Positions 1 through 12,861 of a DNA stretch of 64,000 bases are shown here, one piece after another. Both the position numbers and the translations under genes were made by a program. This DNA is from Oxytricha trifallax. Lineage: Eukaryota; Ciliophora; Spirotrichea; Sporadotrichida; Oxytrichidae. The number at the start of each line of letters is the position of its first letter. The first letter of the stretch is position 1. The stretch spans positions 1 through 64,000 of the forward strand of contig ARYC01000607.1 of NCBI GenBank assembly GCA_000711775.1, in the 5' to 3' direction. The notes under the pieces are model-generated. The model did not search any database, was not told where the DNA came from, and worked only from the letters and a program-made list of their open reading frames with translations.

Positions 1-395
1 ATTATCTCAGAGAAATTATTGAAGAAGCACATAAGAAACGATATTCTATTTCTCCTGAAGACTAGAAGAAGCAAGGCATACTTATAAGCTCAGCTTGGCT
101 AGAGGAACTTAAGAAGCATCCTTATCTTTCAAGTAAGCTTTGACATACAACTTTGAAGGAAAATCTGGCACTGGTATATATCTTATGAAAGAGCATGCTA
201 AGGTTCATAGAGAGAGAAAGTCACAGAAAATTCATGAAGTGAGGCAAGAGACTCTATAAAGATGTTTAAAAGCCAGATGAAATGAACATAGATGCAGGAG
301 CTGGAACAAAGAGAATAAATATGGGCCCAAACAAGCCATAAGAAGAGGAGAAGAAAGAGAACCCCAACCCATTTATGGGCCAGTTTAATATGTGA
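1..395 (+). pseudogene. TBE '22 kDa' gene, 3' part, with a 26-nt intron (133-158)
   Basis: Read with TAA/TAG as Gln, the frame from base 3 (YLREIIEEAHKKRYSISPED...) matches the TBE-C gene at 53016-53806. It runs into an in-frame TGA at 139-141 unless the segment 133-158 (GTAAGC...GAAG) is removed as an intron. After removal it reads on as SGTGIYLMKE, as in TBE-C. A single-base shift near 245-260 then breaks the frame. The last part (MNIDAGAGTKR to a final NM and TGA at 393-395) is again clearly homologous. The stop lies 6 bp from the stop of the convergent transposase, the same spacing as in TBE-C. The protein's role is unknown; the 5' end is outside the window. Confidence 0.8.
133..158 (+). 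other. Predicted 26-nt intron in the TBE-A '22 kDa' gene
   Basis: Begins GTAAGC and ends AG. It has the same length and position as predicted introns at 32291-32316 (TBE-B) and 53252-53277 (TBE-C). Unspliced, it places a TGA in frame; spliced, it joins two stretches conserved with TBE-C. Confidence 0.75.
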
Positions 396-401
396 ATATA
401 T

Positions 402-1440
402 TCATTCGTTTAAATCTAAAACTTATTTATAAACATTCATTCTTCCCTCTCGCACAAATTGTTGTCTTATCTACGCTCACTCTCTTACAGCTGCTTTGAA
501 TCAAGTCTACTGTATCGATGGGCAAGTCATGCATAAGATGATACAGCAGAAGCTTCTTGTAGTGAGTCTTTATTTAACTCCTGTAGAATTCTATTCCATT
601 AAATTAAGGGCTGTAAGGAACGTTGTATACAGGAGTTATGTTTAACTCTTCATAAGCTTTCTTAGACTCCTTAGTCTTATGAACTGATAGGTTATCAAAC
701 AGGATGATCTCTTGGTTGCTATACTTCTCTCTAAGCTTATGTAGGAACTCTATATACTACTCTCGCTTAATAGAGCGAGGGTAATTAACATAACTCTCTA
801 AGCCTGAATCTTCACTTATACCAGCTAAAATTGCATGGGTGACTACCTTTACTTTTTAGTAATAAACTTCTATGTTATCATACTTCTTGTACCATGACTT
901 ATTAATAAAAGTGTTGAACGTAAACACAGCTTCATCTGCTGGTATGAACTTGATGTTATTATCAATAGCTCTCTGCATTTAATCATATATATAGTTTAAA
1001 TTATTACTATAAAATGGCACTGTAAAATCAATCACTCTCTTAACTCTGTTGACAGTCTTGAAAGTAATACCATTTCGTCTATAAATATTGGCTATAGTCT
1101 AAAGAGAGATACGCATGTCTGGAAACTTGCGATGAAACATGACAGCTCGTTAGTCAAGAGGAAAGTGAGCCCAATACTTTAATGTCTTAAAGTCACAGAG
1201 ATAGTCAATATGGACCTGTGAGAACTTTTATTTTCTTGCAGGATGTTTTCAAGAGCCTGAGTTAAAATGTTAAACAGCTAACAAGCAATGATACCTAACA
1301 GTTGAAGCACTCTTGTGTAGGAGTCTTGCGATGGCTGTATAATTCAACACTGGTTTGAGTTAGTCTATATTAATACTTGTACCATACCTAAGCTTAAGCA
1401 GTAAATCTAAATATTACTCATCATATATTAGACCCTAAAT
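402..1440 (-). pseudogene. TBE-A transposase gene (about 42 kDa family), broken
   Basis: Homologous over its whole length to the intact TBE-C transposase (51960-53009), read with TAA/TAG as Gln. Landmarks in order on the minus strand: YTAIARLLHKS (helix-turn-helix region), ADEAVFTFNTFI (first catalytic Asp), LFDNLSVHK (second Asp, with one neighbouring Val lost) and PYSPQFNGIEFY (catalytic Glu kept). It lacks the ATG that begins the TBE-C protein. It has an in-frame TGA at about 1249-1251, shared with TBE-B, and a shift near the C terminus before the TGA at 402-404. The catalytic triad is therefore present but the gene is not open. Function of the family: cut-and-paste DDE transposase, also implicated in germline DNA elimination in Oxytricha. 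Confidence 0.88.
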
Positions 1441-1494
1441 TTCTCTAATTTCTATTTCTCATTTTGCAAATTGGCCTAATTTCTCTACTAACCC

Positions 1495-1564
1495 CAGTAA
1501 GACCCCAACTTTACCCTACAATTCAAAGCACTTATAAACCTCACTAAGGGGTTTTGGGGTTTTG
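1495..1564. repeat. Terminal inverted repeat of TBE-A, right end
   Basis: Ends in GGGGTTTTGGGGTTTTG (telomere-like). The inner sequence with GACCCCAACT and CAAAGCACTTATAAACCTCA matches the corresponding end of TBE-B (34855-34924). Confidence 0.85.
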
Positions 1565-2197
1565 AATGGAGGGCACCCTTGGAAAGAGATTCTGGGTTAA
1601 GAAATTGAGAGCAAAACAGGACTTCATCAAGTGAGAGATCCAGAGGACTGCGGAATCTTGGCCATTTTGATAATCAACAATCTAGCCTTAGACCTCCAAG
1701 GAGAACCCATATTCCAAATCTTTGCCAAAGATTGGATTAACATGTAGAGATACTACCTCATGTTCAACTTAGAAGTTGGTTCTGTAAGGATGGAGATAGG
1801 GATGTCTGGGATCACGATCGAGGAGGCTGAACTGGAAAGAGACATGGAGAGGAAGAACGAATTAATATGGCAACATGCAGATGAAGACCTAGAAAATGGT
1901 TCAATAACCTTCAACGCAAAAATTGACCAATGGGATGAAGTAATCATGATAGGGAATATTAAGGCCCAGATTGAGAATAAAATCGAGGACTGCGAAGGGG
2001 GATTCAGTGAATTGGTGGGAGACGCCCCCGAGATTGAAGGTCATCTTTTCAATGGATTAATCTAACCTAATTCAAAGAAGGAGGCAGAGGTAATCGACAA
2101 AGAGAATGAGGAACTACCATTTGTACAAGAAGATCTCACTGGAAAATAGAAGAAAGGACAAGATCAAGCAAAGGCATGGGTCGAGAATCACGAGTGA
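1565..2197 (+). pseudogene. Unknown germline protein family, copy 1, interrupted by TBE-A
   Basis: A GC-richer block immediately right of TBE-A. It aligns as protein with 7582-8420 using TAA/TAG as Gln. Shared motifs: EGTxGKxF at the very start, EDC, a GExxFxIFxKDWINxQRYY stretch, MFNLEV, SGM/SGI, RDxERKxxxLWQxADE, FNxxIxxWDEVI and EGxxFN. TBE-A sits inside the coding sequence: homology to copy 2 begins at the TBE junction. A small frameshift lies near 1600-1640. From about 1640 the frame is open to TGA at 2195-2197, and it uses both TAG (QRYY) and TAA codons. The protein is acidic, with no signal peptide or membrane segment. I do not recognise the family. It may be a germline-limited gene or an accessory gene of an unidentified element. 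Confidence 0.6.
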
Positions 2198-5100
2198 GTA
2201 AAGCGGGGAACCGCGAATATGCTGAGTGTCTAAATTGACGATTCGTTTACATTTATACTTTCTGGTAATTATCAAGTATTTAGATTAAATTTAATTACCT
2301 TTAAGTTGCTTATTACTACTACTACTACTATATTTGTAATCCCTATGTTAGAATATTAATTCTTATATATAAAAAAAAAGTATGCATTTATTTATTTGAG
2401 TATTCAACAATTTTAATAAGTATATTTTATTGTATGTAAAAAAATACAAATTAAAATATTCTGGTCAATTAGATCTCGCTAAACTCGAATATAAAATTGG
2501 CGCTGTTGTATTTTCAAAACGCGCAAAGATACAGCTATTTAAAGTTTCATAATAGTGGATTGATGTGTGAGTTAATATTAAATAAATACATATTATATGC
2601 TATTTTGTAAATTAATAATATACAATTAAATTAAAATCTCAATAGAATTAAAAATATCTTAAATCTATATAGAGAAAATAATTGTTTTATTGTAATTAAT
2701 TAATATAAGAATATCTTTTTAATTTTTTTTTAAATTTAAGTTAAAGTATGCTAATCTTATTTATTTTTAATTTCGAAAAAAAGTTGACAATAATTTGTCG
2801 ACAAGTATTCATTATATTTGGAGACATGTTGATAAGTCCTCAATAACTCTAATAATATCTAATGTATTCACGAATATGATAAGTATAACTGAATAAACAT
2901 TAACAACGTAATTATGGAATTATTATATTTTTATTTTGACTTCCCTCTATAAAATCATTTTCACGTATTTTTGTAATTCATAAATATTTTTCGAAAACCT
3001 CGTTTACAAAGGTTCAGAAATATATGAGTTTTTAAGTGATATGATAATTTAATCACTTAAATGAAGAAAATAAATATTTGAATATTTATGTAGTTTACTA
3101 CGCAATGAAAATCTTTAGAATATCGATTTGAATGTTTGTTTTATTATCCTGCATAGAACTCGCGAAAAAGTTCTTTTAAATTTAATAACTCAAGATAGAA
3201 AGCAAGGTTATAATCTAAATAAGGATTTAATTTAGTATTTATGATAAAAAATCTATGTACTGAATCTTTCGGCTACAATCTATCATTATAGGTACACAAA
3301 GAAATTAATAGATTTATTTTAGAAAAACAACCAAAAAAAATATCTTCGTTAGCCATCTATAATAAATTAACAAAGCTTTAATTAATTTATTAAGCATGAT
3401 GAATATACCACTTGAGTCAATTTCAAAAGTAACTTTTGCTTAAATTTTATACTCATTAATTGTTTACTACACATAAACAAATTGAAGCGGATATTTCTTC
3501 GTAGTAAATGAAAATAACTGAAGATATAGTCTTTGGGAGATGGTTTAGAGTTGGATCAAATTCAAAATCAAATAAATATTGAGATCTCTTCATTAACTTC
3601 TCTTATATTAATTAGTTTTTATAAAATCTATTAATAATTATTTATAATTAAAACAAGAGACTATTAGCTTTTTTTTAATAAAGATTATGAAGTAGATAAT
3701 TAACAGTTTAGTTTCGATTTAAAAAAAGAATGCAAAATATTATGAATGTTATCTAAAATATAAGGATTTAGATAGAATCAATTTTAAGAGCTATAATTAC
3801 AGAATTATAATCTGTTTATTCTCTGCCTTAAACCAATTTTGTCAAGTTCTAACGAATTTCTAAGTTCATTAGAATATTTGGAGAAAGAAAAAAGAAGTTA
3901 ACGGATGTTCTTATTTCACAAAAAACTATGGGGATATAGTATAACTTTTCCGAGTTTTATGCATTATACTAATGTTAATCTAACAGATTACATTGTATGT
4001 AAAATTTTAAATATATGCGACAAATATATAATAAAACTTTATCCAATTCCTATACTCATCATTTATAAATTATTAAATATTATCTTAAAGCATTTGCTTA
4101 AGTGAGGAGATAATGCTAGATTTCTAATTTATTATAAGGTCAAAATAATATTGACTGAAATCCTCAAAAATTTGCTTTTTACTGTGATTGTTATTGAAGT
4201 AAAAATTCGATTATTTAAGAAGTCATCATATTTTAGTAAATCTTATTTTTAAAACTCTCACCAATCTTTATATTCCATTTATTTAAGTTAGGATAAAATA
4301 AAGCAGAAAAGTCCAATATATTTACATCACTTGTGTAAAAGTGGCCAGATTTTATTGAACTATACAAGAAAATATGCAAATGCTTTAAATCAAAGTGAAG
4401 AAGGAGCTTATTTTAGTTGTTCCTTGTAAACATACGAAATACTTTATCCCTCACTAATGATTTTCTTGTTAAATTCAATAGTTGTTAAGCACAAAAGCTG
4501 CAACTTAAATTAATCATTTTATAAATCAGAGTTGTATTTCTGTTTTATTTGTCTGGAGAGTCCAATTACTACCTGTAAAAATCATAAATGAAGATTTAGG
4601 AGAACCAGTGAAATATGTTATATAGAGCAACCATAAATTGTAATTTTAAATCTAAAAACTACCTAAATAAAACAAAAGGATAAAACTTTCTAGATAGTCA
4701 AATTATTAAAATTTAATTAGATGACTTTAACTTCTAAATAAAGAAAAATTTTTAAGCTTACGAGAAGATGAGCAGACTTTTGGTTATCTTGTGGATTATC
4801 TTAGAGAGTTTTATCATTATTTCAAAAACAATATGTAAACACAAGTACTGGATTAAAATATGAAATTAATTTATCAACTTAAAGATTTATTATTTATTAT
4901 AATAAATAAGGAATTACTACATAATAACCATATAAAATAAACCATTATTAAATAATATCAGGAAAATTTATATCAATAAAAAATAGTTTTAGAATTTTTT
5001 TGAATATCAAATAGTTTCTAATAATTCAAATATGAATTTTTATAGCGAAAATATTTTATTTTTATTTTTATAAAAGAAGATTATATGTTATTAATTTGAA

Positions 5101-7581
5101 AAAAGTAAACTCAAATTTATAATTAAATTATAATAAAATAGATAATATGCTTCTTATAATTTTAATTCAAATATTTGTAATTAATTATTTCAATGAGATG
5201 TATGAAAGTCAAAAGGGTATTGTAATATAAATTTTTTCCATTATAAATAAATTAGATAGTCTATAAGAAATTTTAATTTTAGTCTAAATATTTGAATTTA
5301 AAAAAATTTAGAATTTTCAAATTTAAATGTTTTAATTAGCTGAAATTCAAATGATTACCATGCTAAAAAATTATAGGATTTACAACATTTGGTATAGGAT
5401 TATAAAAATGTATGCATAAATATATAGAAAATTAAAATAATTTTAAAAAAGAGAAATGGAAAAGGACTAAAAATAAAATGGGCTAAATATAACTTATAAT
5501 AATTACTTATTATGAGAGAAAAAGTCTACTTTGATGGAATTAGCACTTTGAAAATATTATTGCAAAGAGATAGATTCTTAAATTAGAATAATCTGGAATA
5601 ATGTAATTAAATTTTATAAATTTGTTATTTATTTGTTTCTTGCACTGATATGCTAAAATATGCCTACATCCTATGAATTAACATTTTAAAGAATCATGGA
5701 AAATCAGTTATAATTTATCCACTTTTACAAGTTGTTTTGCAGATATGTCATATTGAAGTCTATTCTCATTTTCAGTCCAAGTCCCTTTATAATCAAAGTT
5801 TATTTAAAACATAGAAGTCAAAGTTTGGTTACAGCATCTAACATATTCATTGGTCCTATTGGTATTGTCAATAGTAATTGATAAAAAGCAAAATGCCTAA
5901 GAAAATTTGGTAAGTCTTTAAGCTTGCTGAAAAGAATACCATTTTTTGTTATGTTATAAGTGGATGCATGATTTACTTAGCATTAAGATATCCAACTACT
6001 TTAGTTAAGCAAATTTACCTTGCTAATGAAAAACAATGAAGCTAAATATCCAGTAAATAAAGCTGATTAAATGTACATCGTTTCTATCTTTTCCTTTTAT
6101 CTTATTTATATAAATTCTTTATAGATGAAATCAATTCATACCTCCTATATTGAACTTGATTCAGTCAATCTATTCGAGGATCCAGATATAATTTCATGAA
6201 TTGATGATTCTTTAGTTTGTAATTTTTTCTTTCACTATTTATTAAAACTCTCATATGATTCCTCAATTGAGGTACTTCAATGCTATATATTCTCAAACAG
6301 TTCCCTCATCATGAAATAAGAAAAACTATTTATGTCGTATGTTCTTCATCATTCCAATACTAATTCTTTTTACATTTCATGTTTAATAGGATATAATTAT
6401 TATTTCTTTTTAATGATAATTATTGAAACAAGAGCGAACATGTTTATTTGATAAAAATCTCAAATTTTATTATATTTTAATTCTGTATAATCTTAATATA
6501 AAAGGAGAACAGCTACTATTATTTTATTAGAATTACTGAAATTTCTCCTTTTATTATGTTGTTAAATAATAACTAACGGGATACACCCAGGGGTGAAGCT
6601 AGTAATATTGTAATTCACAAACATCAGTAATGATGAAGTTCATGATACCGGATCTTTAAACCTTATAAATTTAGAGAATTACTTACATTTTCAAAAGAAT
6701 GATTAAATGATCAAGAAAAGTTATCAATAATTTATTTTATTGATATATTGATAAAATTAACAATGCCATCGAAAGGTGTAAATGAGAATGAATTTTAAAT
6801 TTATAAAATATACTTTTTATTTTATTAAAAACTATAAACAATTATTAGGAATAAAAAAACATGTATAAATAAAAGATGAATATACCAATAAAATTCAAAG
6901 TACTTAATAAAGGCAATAATTGTTGGATAAAATATGGAATATTTGAATAAATAATTGTAAATAAAAATATTAAAGTTGATTTATATAAACGAGTTAATTC
7001 AAAACAATCATTCAAAATAGAAAAAAAATTCGAAATATGGAAAACTTCTAGAAATAAAGAAATATATAATAAACCTTCTTGAATAAATTAAAAAACATTA
7101 TAAATGTTAGTTATTTTATTTATTTAATAATTATATTTACTTTGATTTGACATGATTTTCAAAAGTTATTGTTTTTTAATACTTAATCTCAATAGTACTA
7201 AATATATTATAAATTATTATAAAATAAAAAATATTTTAATCATTTGAATTATAATTAAATAATCTTTTTTACAATAACTAAATGTTAAATATGCCAGTTG
7301 TTAGAAATGAGTAATTTTTAAATAATCTTATATTAAAAGTATCAAATTTTAAAAACTAGCAATTTTATATGTCAATAATTGTGATTAATAAAATATATTA
7401 AAATGCTGAACAAATCTAATTTGATAGTTTTAGAAACAAATTTAATTAATATCATACATTCTGAATTTTTTATTTTTATTTAAATAAATTAATATTAGGA
7501 CCAAGTAGTAAAAATAAATAACTTTTTATTCTTCGTCCTAAAATATATAAATAAATTAAATAAATAAAACAAACAAATTTA
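2198..7581. other. AT-rich spacer, no feature seen
   Basis: Strongly AT-rich germline-limited DNA with runs of A and T and a short (CTA)n run near 2318-2331. I see no homology to the repeats elsewhere in the window, no RNA gene and no convincing frame under either code. A 66-codon standard-code frame at 3905-4105 has the background composition and no support. Confidence 0.5.
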
Positions 7582-8420
7582 AGGGGTGATAATCCCAATG
7601 AGCTGCTTAGGCCTCATAAAGAACTGCAGGAATTGGGTAGTGGTAAATATAGAAAGAGACTCCAAATACTAGAGGTATACGACTCTAGAAAATCAGTAGG
7701 AAGTCTGGCAATAATCTTAAAACATCTGAGACAAATAAGTGAATTCTCAGAAGGAACTAATGGAAAGAAGTTCAGAATCAGCAAGACTGAGACTAAAAGT
7801 GAAACCAACCAAGTTAAAGATATAGAGGATTGCGTAGTGATAGAAATGCTCAGAGTATATCACTAAGGTCTGGAACTTCCAGGAGAACTAGTCTTTCATA
7901 TATTCACGAAGGATTGGATAAATGAGCAGAGGTACTACGCTATGTTCAACTTGGAAGTTGATTACATGAAAATTGGAAAGTCGGGGATGGCACTAAAGGA
8001 GGATGAAGTGGCTAGAGACACGGAGAGAAAGGATATGATGCTGTGGCAGAAGGCAGATGAAGAAATGGGAACATCAGTATTCAACTCTCACATTAATAAT
8101 TGGGATGAAGTTATTCTCATAGAGGAGCTCAAAAAGCACCATTGGACAAGGAAGACCTCGAAATTGAAGGAAGATTAAGTGGAATGGTAAATGAGATCTC
8201 AGAGGCCGAGGGATACATGTTCAACAAAAACATCTCAATCACAAGACCGTGGATGAGGTGGAAAAAATGGAGAAATCTAAAAACTAGGGAGGAACCACGA
8301 AGGGAAACTCAGCAATCAGACAAAATCTAACCTAGGCTCATGAAGATGGCAAAGGTCAAGGAGTGGAGAAATTAAAGGGAACAAAGGAATAGGAGAAAAA
8401 ATGAGATAAAAGGAGAATCG
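7582..8420 (+). pseudogene. Unknown germline protein family, copy 2
   Basis: An open frame under the ciliate code runs from about 7582 without a clear ATG, through a TAA (Gln) at 7864-7866, to about 8135. It contains KDWINEQRYYAMFNLEV and LWQKADEE as in copy 1. Near 8135-8145 the homology to copy 1 moves to another frame (KEDLEIEGRLSG, then EGYMFNKN), so a small indel separates the two halves. The block is far less AT-rich than its flanks and ends abruptly on both sides in AT-rich DNA, like a recent insertion or a retained coding segment. No TBE interrupts this copy. The N-terminal 100 residues (KYRKRLQILEVYDSRK, then a polar stretch) are seen only here because TBE-A cuts copy 1. Family not recognised. 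Confidence 0.55.
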
Positions 8421-11392
8421 CGAGGTATACTCTTACATTTTGATATTATTTAACTTGCAATCTTACTTATGTAGTTGTTAATTAATTATTTTAATTTAAC
8501 CTAAAGTTACTGATTAAACAAACAAATTTCTAATTAATAATTTAAAAATATTATCACCATCATTTATTTAGATTTGTTTGTATTTTAAGAATTTAACAAT
8601 TCATTATTTTTACAGTATTTTGACTGAATATTTAGAATTATCTCGTTAATTTAATAATATTTATAAATTATTATCATTACATATCTTAATTTTTGATTTT
8701 TGATTATGACACTTTAATATTAAAATTTCCTCTTATTTTTCTACTTATATAACCATCTAGTTGAAGTAACTGTTGCTTGAATGTTTTTCTTTATACTCCT
8801 AGGATGAATAACTAAAACAAGATTCTCCATGTAATTCGAAGATAATATCAAAATAGTCTTTGTTGCAATATCAATTTGTAATTTGTAACTTGTAATCATA
8901 TAGGAAGCAGATCTAATGAGAGAACAAGATTCTAATCTCGATAGAACTAATAACTGAAATTTAACCAGCCAGATTCTGTAAATATATTGCTTAACTTAAT
9001 ATTGCCTGTTTATTATTATAGTTACAAGAATATTATTATTTTAAGACTTAAATTTTAGATTCTGGAGAATGACTGCTTAGATGTAATTGGTTAGCTTTGT
9101 GTGAGAATTTTCAAGTGGAATTGTCTTAACAAAAGAACTCGTAAATTCCGAAAAAAATATATGAAAGTTTTCTTATTCGCTGATCCTCCTCTTTGTATAC
9201 ACTTAATTTAAAAGATGAACATGTAAATTTAACATGATTTACATTAATTACTTCAATCAATATATTAATGATCTAAATTTATCATTGATTCATTTTGAGC
9301 ATAAATTAAAAGAAAATAAGAAGGACTGCAATTGAACCCCAATACTACAATGATGATTATCAAGATTATGGTGGTATCGTCTTAGCTAATGGAAAAGAAG
9401 ACTAGAAAATAGATAGTTTTACTTAAATTTCATGAATTTCTTAAGAATTTATGATAAAAAAGTATTATTAATTTATTAATGTTTGGCCTAATAATTAAAT
9501 TTACTAGCTTAATCAATTAATTTGAGAGTGTACGATATAATTTAAGCTATATAATATAATCAGTTATAGCCAACAATATAATAATTCGAAACTAATAAGT
9601 AACAAATTTTTATGTTAATTAATATAATTCATGGAGTTTTAAAAGACCTTAATTTGTGCAATAGCAATAAATGTATTATGAATCCATATTTTATTGGCAT
9701 CTCTTTATGCAAGAATATCTAAGAATTTATAAATAACAATAAAATTGAGGACATAATTCAGCAAATGAGGAGTTCATTGAAAATTAGAACAATTAATACT
9801 GATCCTCATAATTTGGAATATCAGCATCTTAGAAATATACTTTATTAAAAGGGACGAACTTAATAAAGATAAATAATCACTACAAAGAATTTTATATAAA
9901 AATGAAATGACAATTTTTGCAATTTAAATTTTTTGTAATAAATTTTAATAAAAATTTTTATAACTTTTATTTAAATCTTGAATATTTTAAAATTTATAAT
10001 TAATTGAGCATATTAAAGTAAATTTATGTAATTTTATGATATTTTAAAGCATTTTATCCGTACTATAGTCTCTAAAACTTTCTCTGTTCAAGATGAACAA
10101 ATTTTAATTGATAAAAATATACTATTGGATTAAATAAATTGTCCAGTTTACAGACCAACATTAGAAAGTTTATATAGAATACCGCATTTAGTAAATTTTA
10201 CTTGAGATCTATCTACTGATGAGAAAAGGTAGTTTTATTCAATAATACGCAAAATATATAAAATTTATAATTTTAAGAATTTATCATGAATGAAGAAAAG
10301 TCGAATCAGGTCTCTTATCTGAAATAAAAGAATATAAGAGAGTTGAAAGAGTGTTTAATGTTCATGACTAAATCAAAAAATATTTTAGAGAAAATTAAAA
10401 AACATACTTAACTTATTGTTTGAAAAAAGGATATTGCTCATATGGAAGTATAAAATTTGTAGCTTAGTGTGGTAAGTATATAAAATAAATGACTATCCAA
10501 ATAAGATTATAGTATTAGGTAAGACGATTTTTTAAAAAATTTAATGTACTCTTGATTAAATACAGATGGAAAGAATTTGCAAAGGAATAGGAGCTCACTT
10601 TCTTTTTATAAAACTCTTTTATTATATTATTATTTAGAAGAAACAAAGGACAATGTTAAATCAATCAATCAATTAAGAGCTAAATGTTTATATTAATTTA
10701 AAATCATATATCTATTAACTTGAGAATATTGCGGTAGGAAACCTTTTATTCTATTCTCTGATCACCTTTGGTAAGCTATAGCTTTGGACCTTAAAATTAT
10801 GTAATATTTATATCTCTAATCAGTGCCACTTCTTGGAATTGAAGCTTATTTAACTTTGAGTGCTTTTATTCGTCCATTCTCATTAAAGCAATTACTCTTT
10901 TATTAAATAATTTATTTATTGAAATTTAAGCAATTTTAAATATTTAAAACAATCTTAATATTTTAAGGCCGCACTCAACTTTTAATAATTATGAGATTAG
11001 TATATATTTTATTTTAATAAGCTATCCCATATAATAATTAATAATATTAAATTAAATATTATACGAATTATCTTAAAATAATTTACTAAACCCATATAAT
11101 TAGTTGATTGTTATAGTATTAGAATAGAAAAGTAGATACTCTATAATATTTATATAAATAATTAATTTTCTTGATTTAAGAATTAAATAAAATTTATATG
11201 CATTTTACTCATTTAATTTTGCATTAAAAACATTATTCTTAGCATTTCATTATTACCATTATGTAGATATAAGTAATTTATAAGTTTTATAAAAAAATCC
11301 TATTAATATCCAAAAAAAATTTATAAATTTTTAGAATTAGTAAAATACTCTTAGTGATTATCTCAATATTACGAAAATATTTACTAACAACA
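8421..11392. other. AT-rich spacer with one short coding-like patch
   Basis: Background AT-rich sequence. The only patch that looks protein-coding is about 9286-9435 (+). It is open under the ciliate code to TGA at 9433-9435, less AT-rich than its flanks, and reads IEPQYYNDDYQDYGGIVLA followed by NGKEDQ. It has no start codon and no recognisable homology, so I do not call a gene. Confidence 0.35.
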
Positions 11393-11590
11393 TTGTAGGA
11401 AAACTTTATAAATTGTAAGATTTATTCAAATTAAATTATAAATTATCCAAAATAGTGGCAGTTAAAGCTGACTACTGACTCACTAATAGGAATATAAAAT
11501 AAGCTTAAATTTAAAATTCCTATCGAATGAGCCAAAGCCATCCATCTATAATTGCAATTGGCAATTTAATCAATTTTTAATTCTTGAAGT
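11393..11590. repeat. Decayed copy of the palindromic TTGTAGG element
   Basis: Starts with TTGTAGGAA and contains CAAAATAGTGGCAGTTAAAG and CTATCGAATGAGCC. These match the inner arms of the perfect copy at 40137-40551 (CAAAATCGTGGCAGTTAAAG, CTATCGAATGAGCCC). The right terminus is not recognisable. It is older than the copies at 36.8, 40.1 and 51.5 kb. Confidence 0.55.
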
Positions 11591-12861
11591 ATTATAACTT
11601 ATCAATTTTAATTAATAAGGGTAAATCTGTTTTTTTTTAAAAAATATTTTTACTAATTCTATATTTAATAATCCATGTCAATAATTTTAGAGAATTAATA
11701 CAATCGTTAAATAGTATTTATATCAGATTAATTAAATCCAACAATTTTAATCTAAAATTATGCATTATGTTGTTTATATAATTGAGTTAACAACATATAA
11801 AAACTGGACAAAAAACCATTTAATAATTACAATTTAATATGATTTGCCAATTTGAGTACAAATTCATTTTAATAATTGATTTTTTAGTCATTTTATTTTC
11901 CATTATTTGTGGTTGTTGTCAAGAAAACCACTTAATAAATAATTTATAGTGTGCCGATTTTGAAAAAAAACGATATTAAATTAATTTTTGAACCTTTCCT
12001 AATAATCATTATAAATTTTGATTCATTAAAAGTCATTTCTTCATTATTCTGTGTATATCTTAAAATGAGATTGTTATAACTACAATCCTAACCTTTGGAT
12101 ATTTCTTTAACTAGTTTGATATTTTTGATAATGTTAATCAGTAGTTTGTATGACTTAATCATTATTTTCTGTTTATTGACTAATTTTAGATCAAGAAAGT
12201 GCCCAAAATGTTTCAATCTTAAATTCTAAATATCTTTTCTTGGTGTATACGACAGATACCAGAAGTACTATATCTCTATTTGTTGGATTAATGAGTCCTT
12301 TAATTTTTAAAAATTGAGCGAGCTTCATATTAATACTATAATCAACTCAATATAATAATTTTTTATAATAAAATTATTTTATATTTTATGATAGAAATGT
12401 ACAAAATCATGATATTTATGGAAGGAGGTAATACTAGTGAAGCTGAAATAAGCACATTTTATGATAACAAAAGATATGAGCAAAATATTAATAGATGGTT
12501 AATATTAGTATAGAAAGAGGAGGAATAGATACAAGATTTATCGTAAATATATAATCAAATTTATTGATATTTCTAAAACAATTGATATTATTTATTTAAA
12601 TTTAAGTATTTTACATTTGGCATCAAGATTATCAAATCGAGAAATAATAAATAATTTTCATCAGTAACCATCCTATAAAATTCATCAATAAATATATCTA
12701 TACAATTAAATGTTTAACAAAATATAGCATAAAACTTATTCCAAAATTGTTCAATCCTTAAATTAGTTATTCAAGATTTTTTCGAAATAAGTTGAAATTT
12801 AAATACAAGTTAATTAATAATAATAGCAATAAAAATTGTAATAAACAAAAGTGGAAATCTA
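11591..12861. other. AT-rich spacer, nothing recognised
   Basis: AT-rich sequence without repeats shared with the rest of the window and without a supported gene. Confidence 0.45.

Larger units (their letters stand above)
1..1564 (-). mobile_element. TBE: TBE-A: right part of a Telomere-Bearing Element, cut by the window edge
   Basis: The element ends at 1564 with the reverse complement of CAAAACCCCAAAACCCC, followed by AAT, the usual ANT-type TBE target. It is oriented with its transposase on the minus strand and the convergent '22 kDa' gene on the plus strand. The subterminal sequence (1490-1540) resembles the ends of TBE-B at 29843-34924 and differs from TBE-C, so A and B belong to one subfamily. 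The other end and the 57-kDa gene lie left of the window. It is inserted in a copy of the unknown coding family described at 1565-2197. TBEs are plain DNA transposons of the Tc1/mariner/IS630 superfamily confined to ciliate germline DNA. Confidence 0.93.

Noticed and set aside
3905-4105. Short standard-code frames in the spacers (also 13216-13446, 26896-27126, 47032-47214, 49321-49512)
   Set aside because: Background base composition, Ile/Lys/Phe-rich translations, no homology or context.
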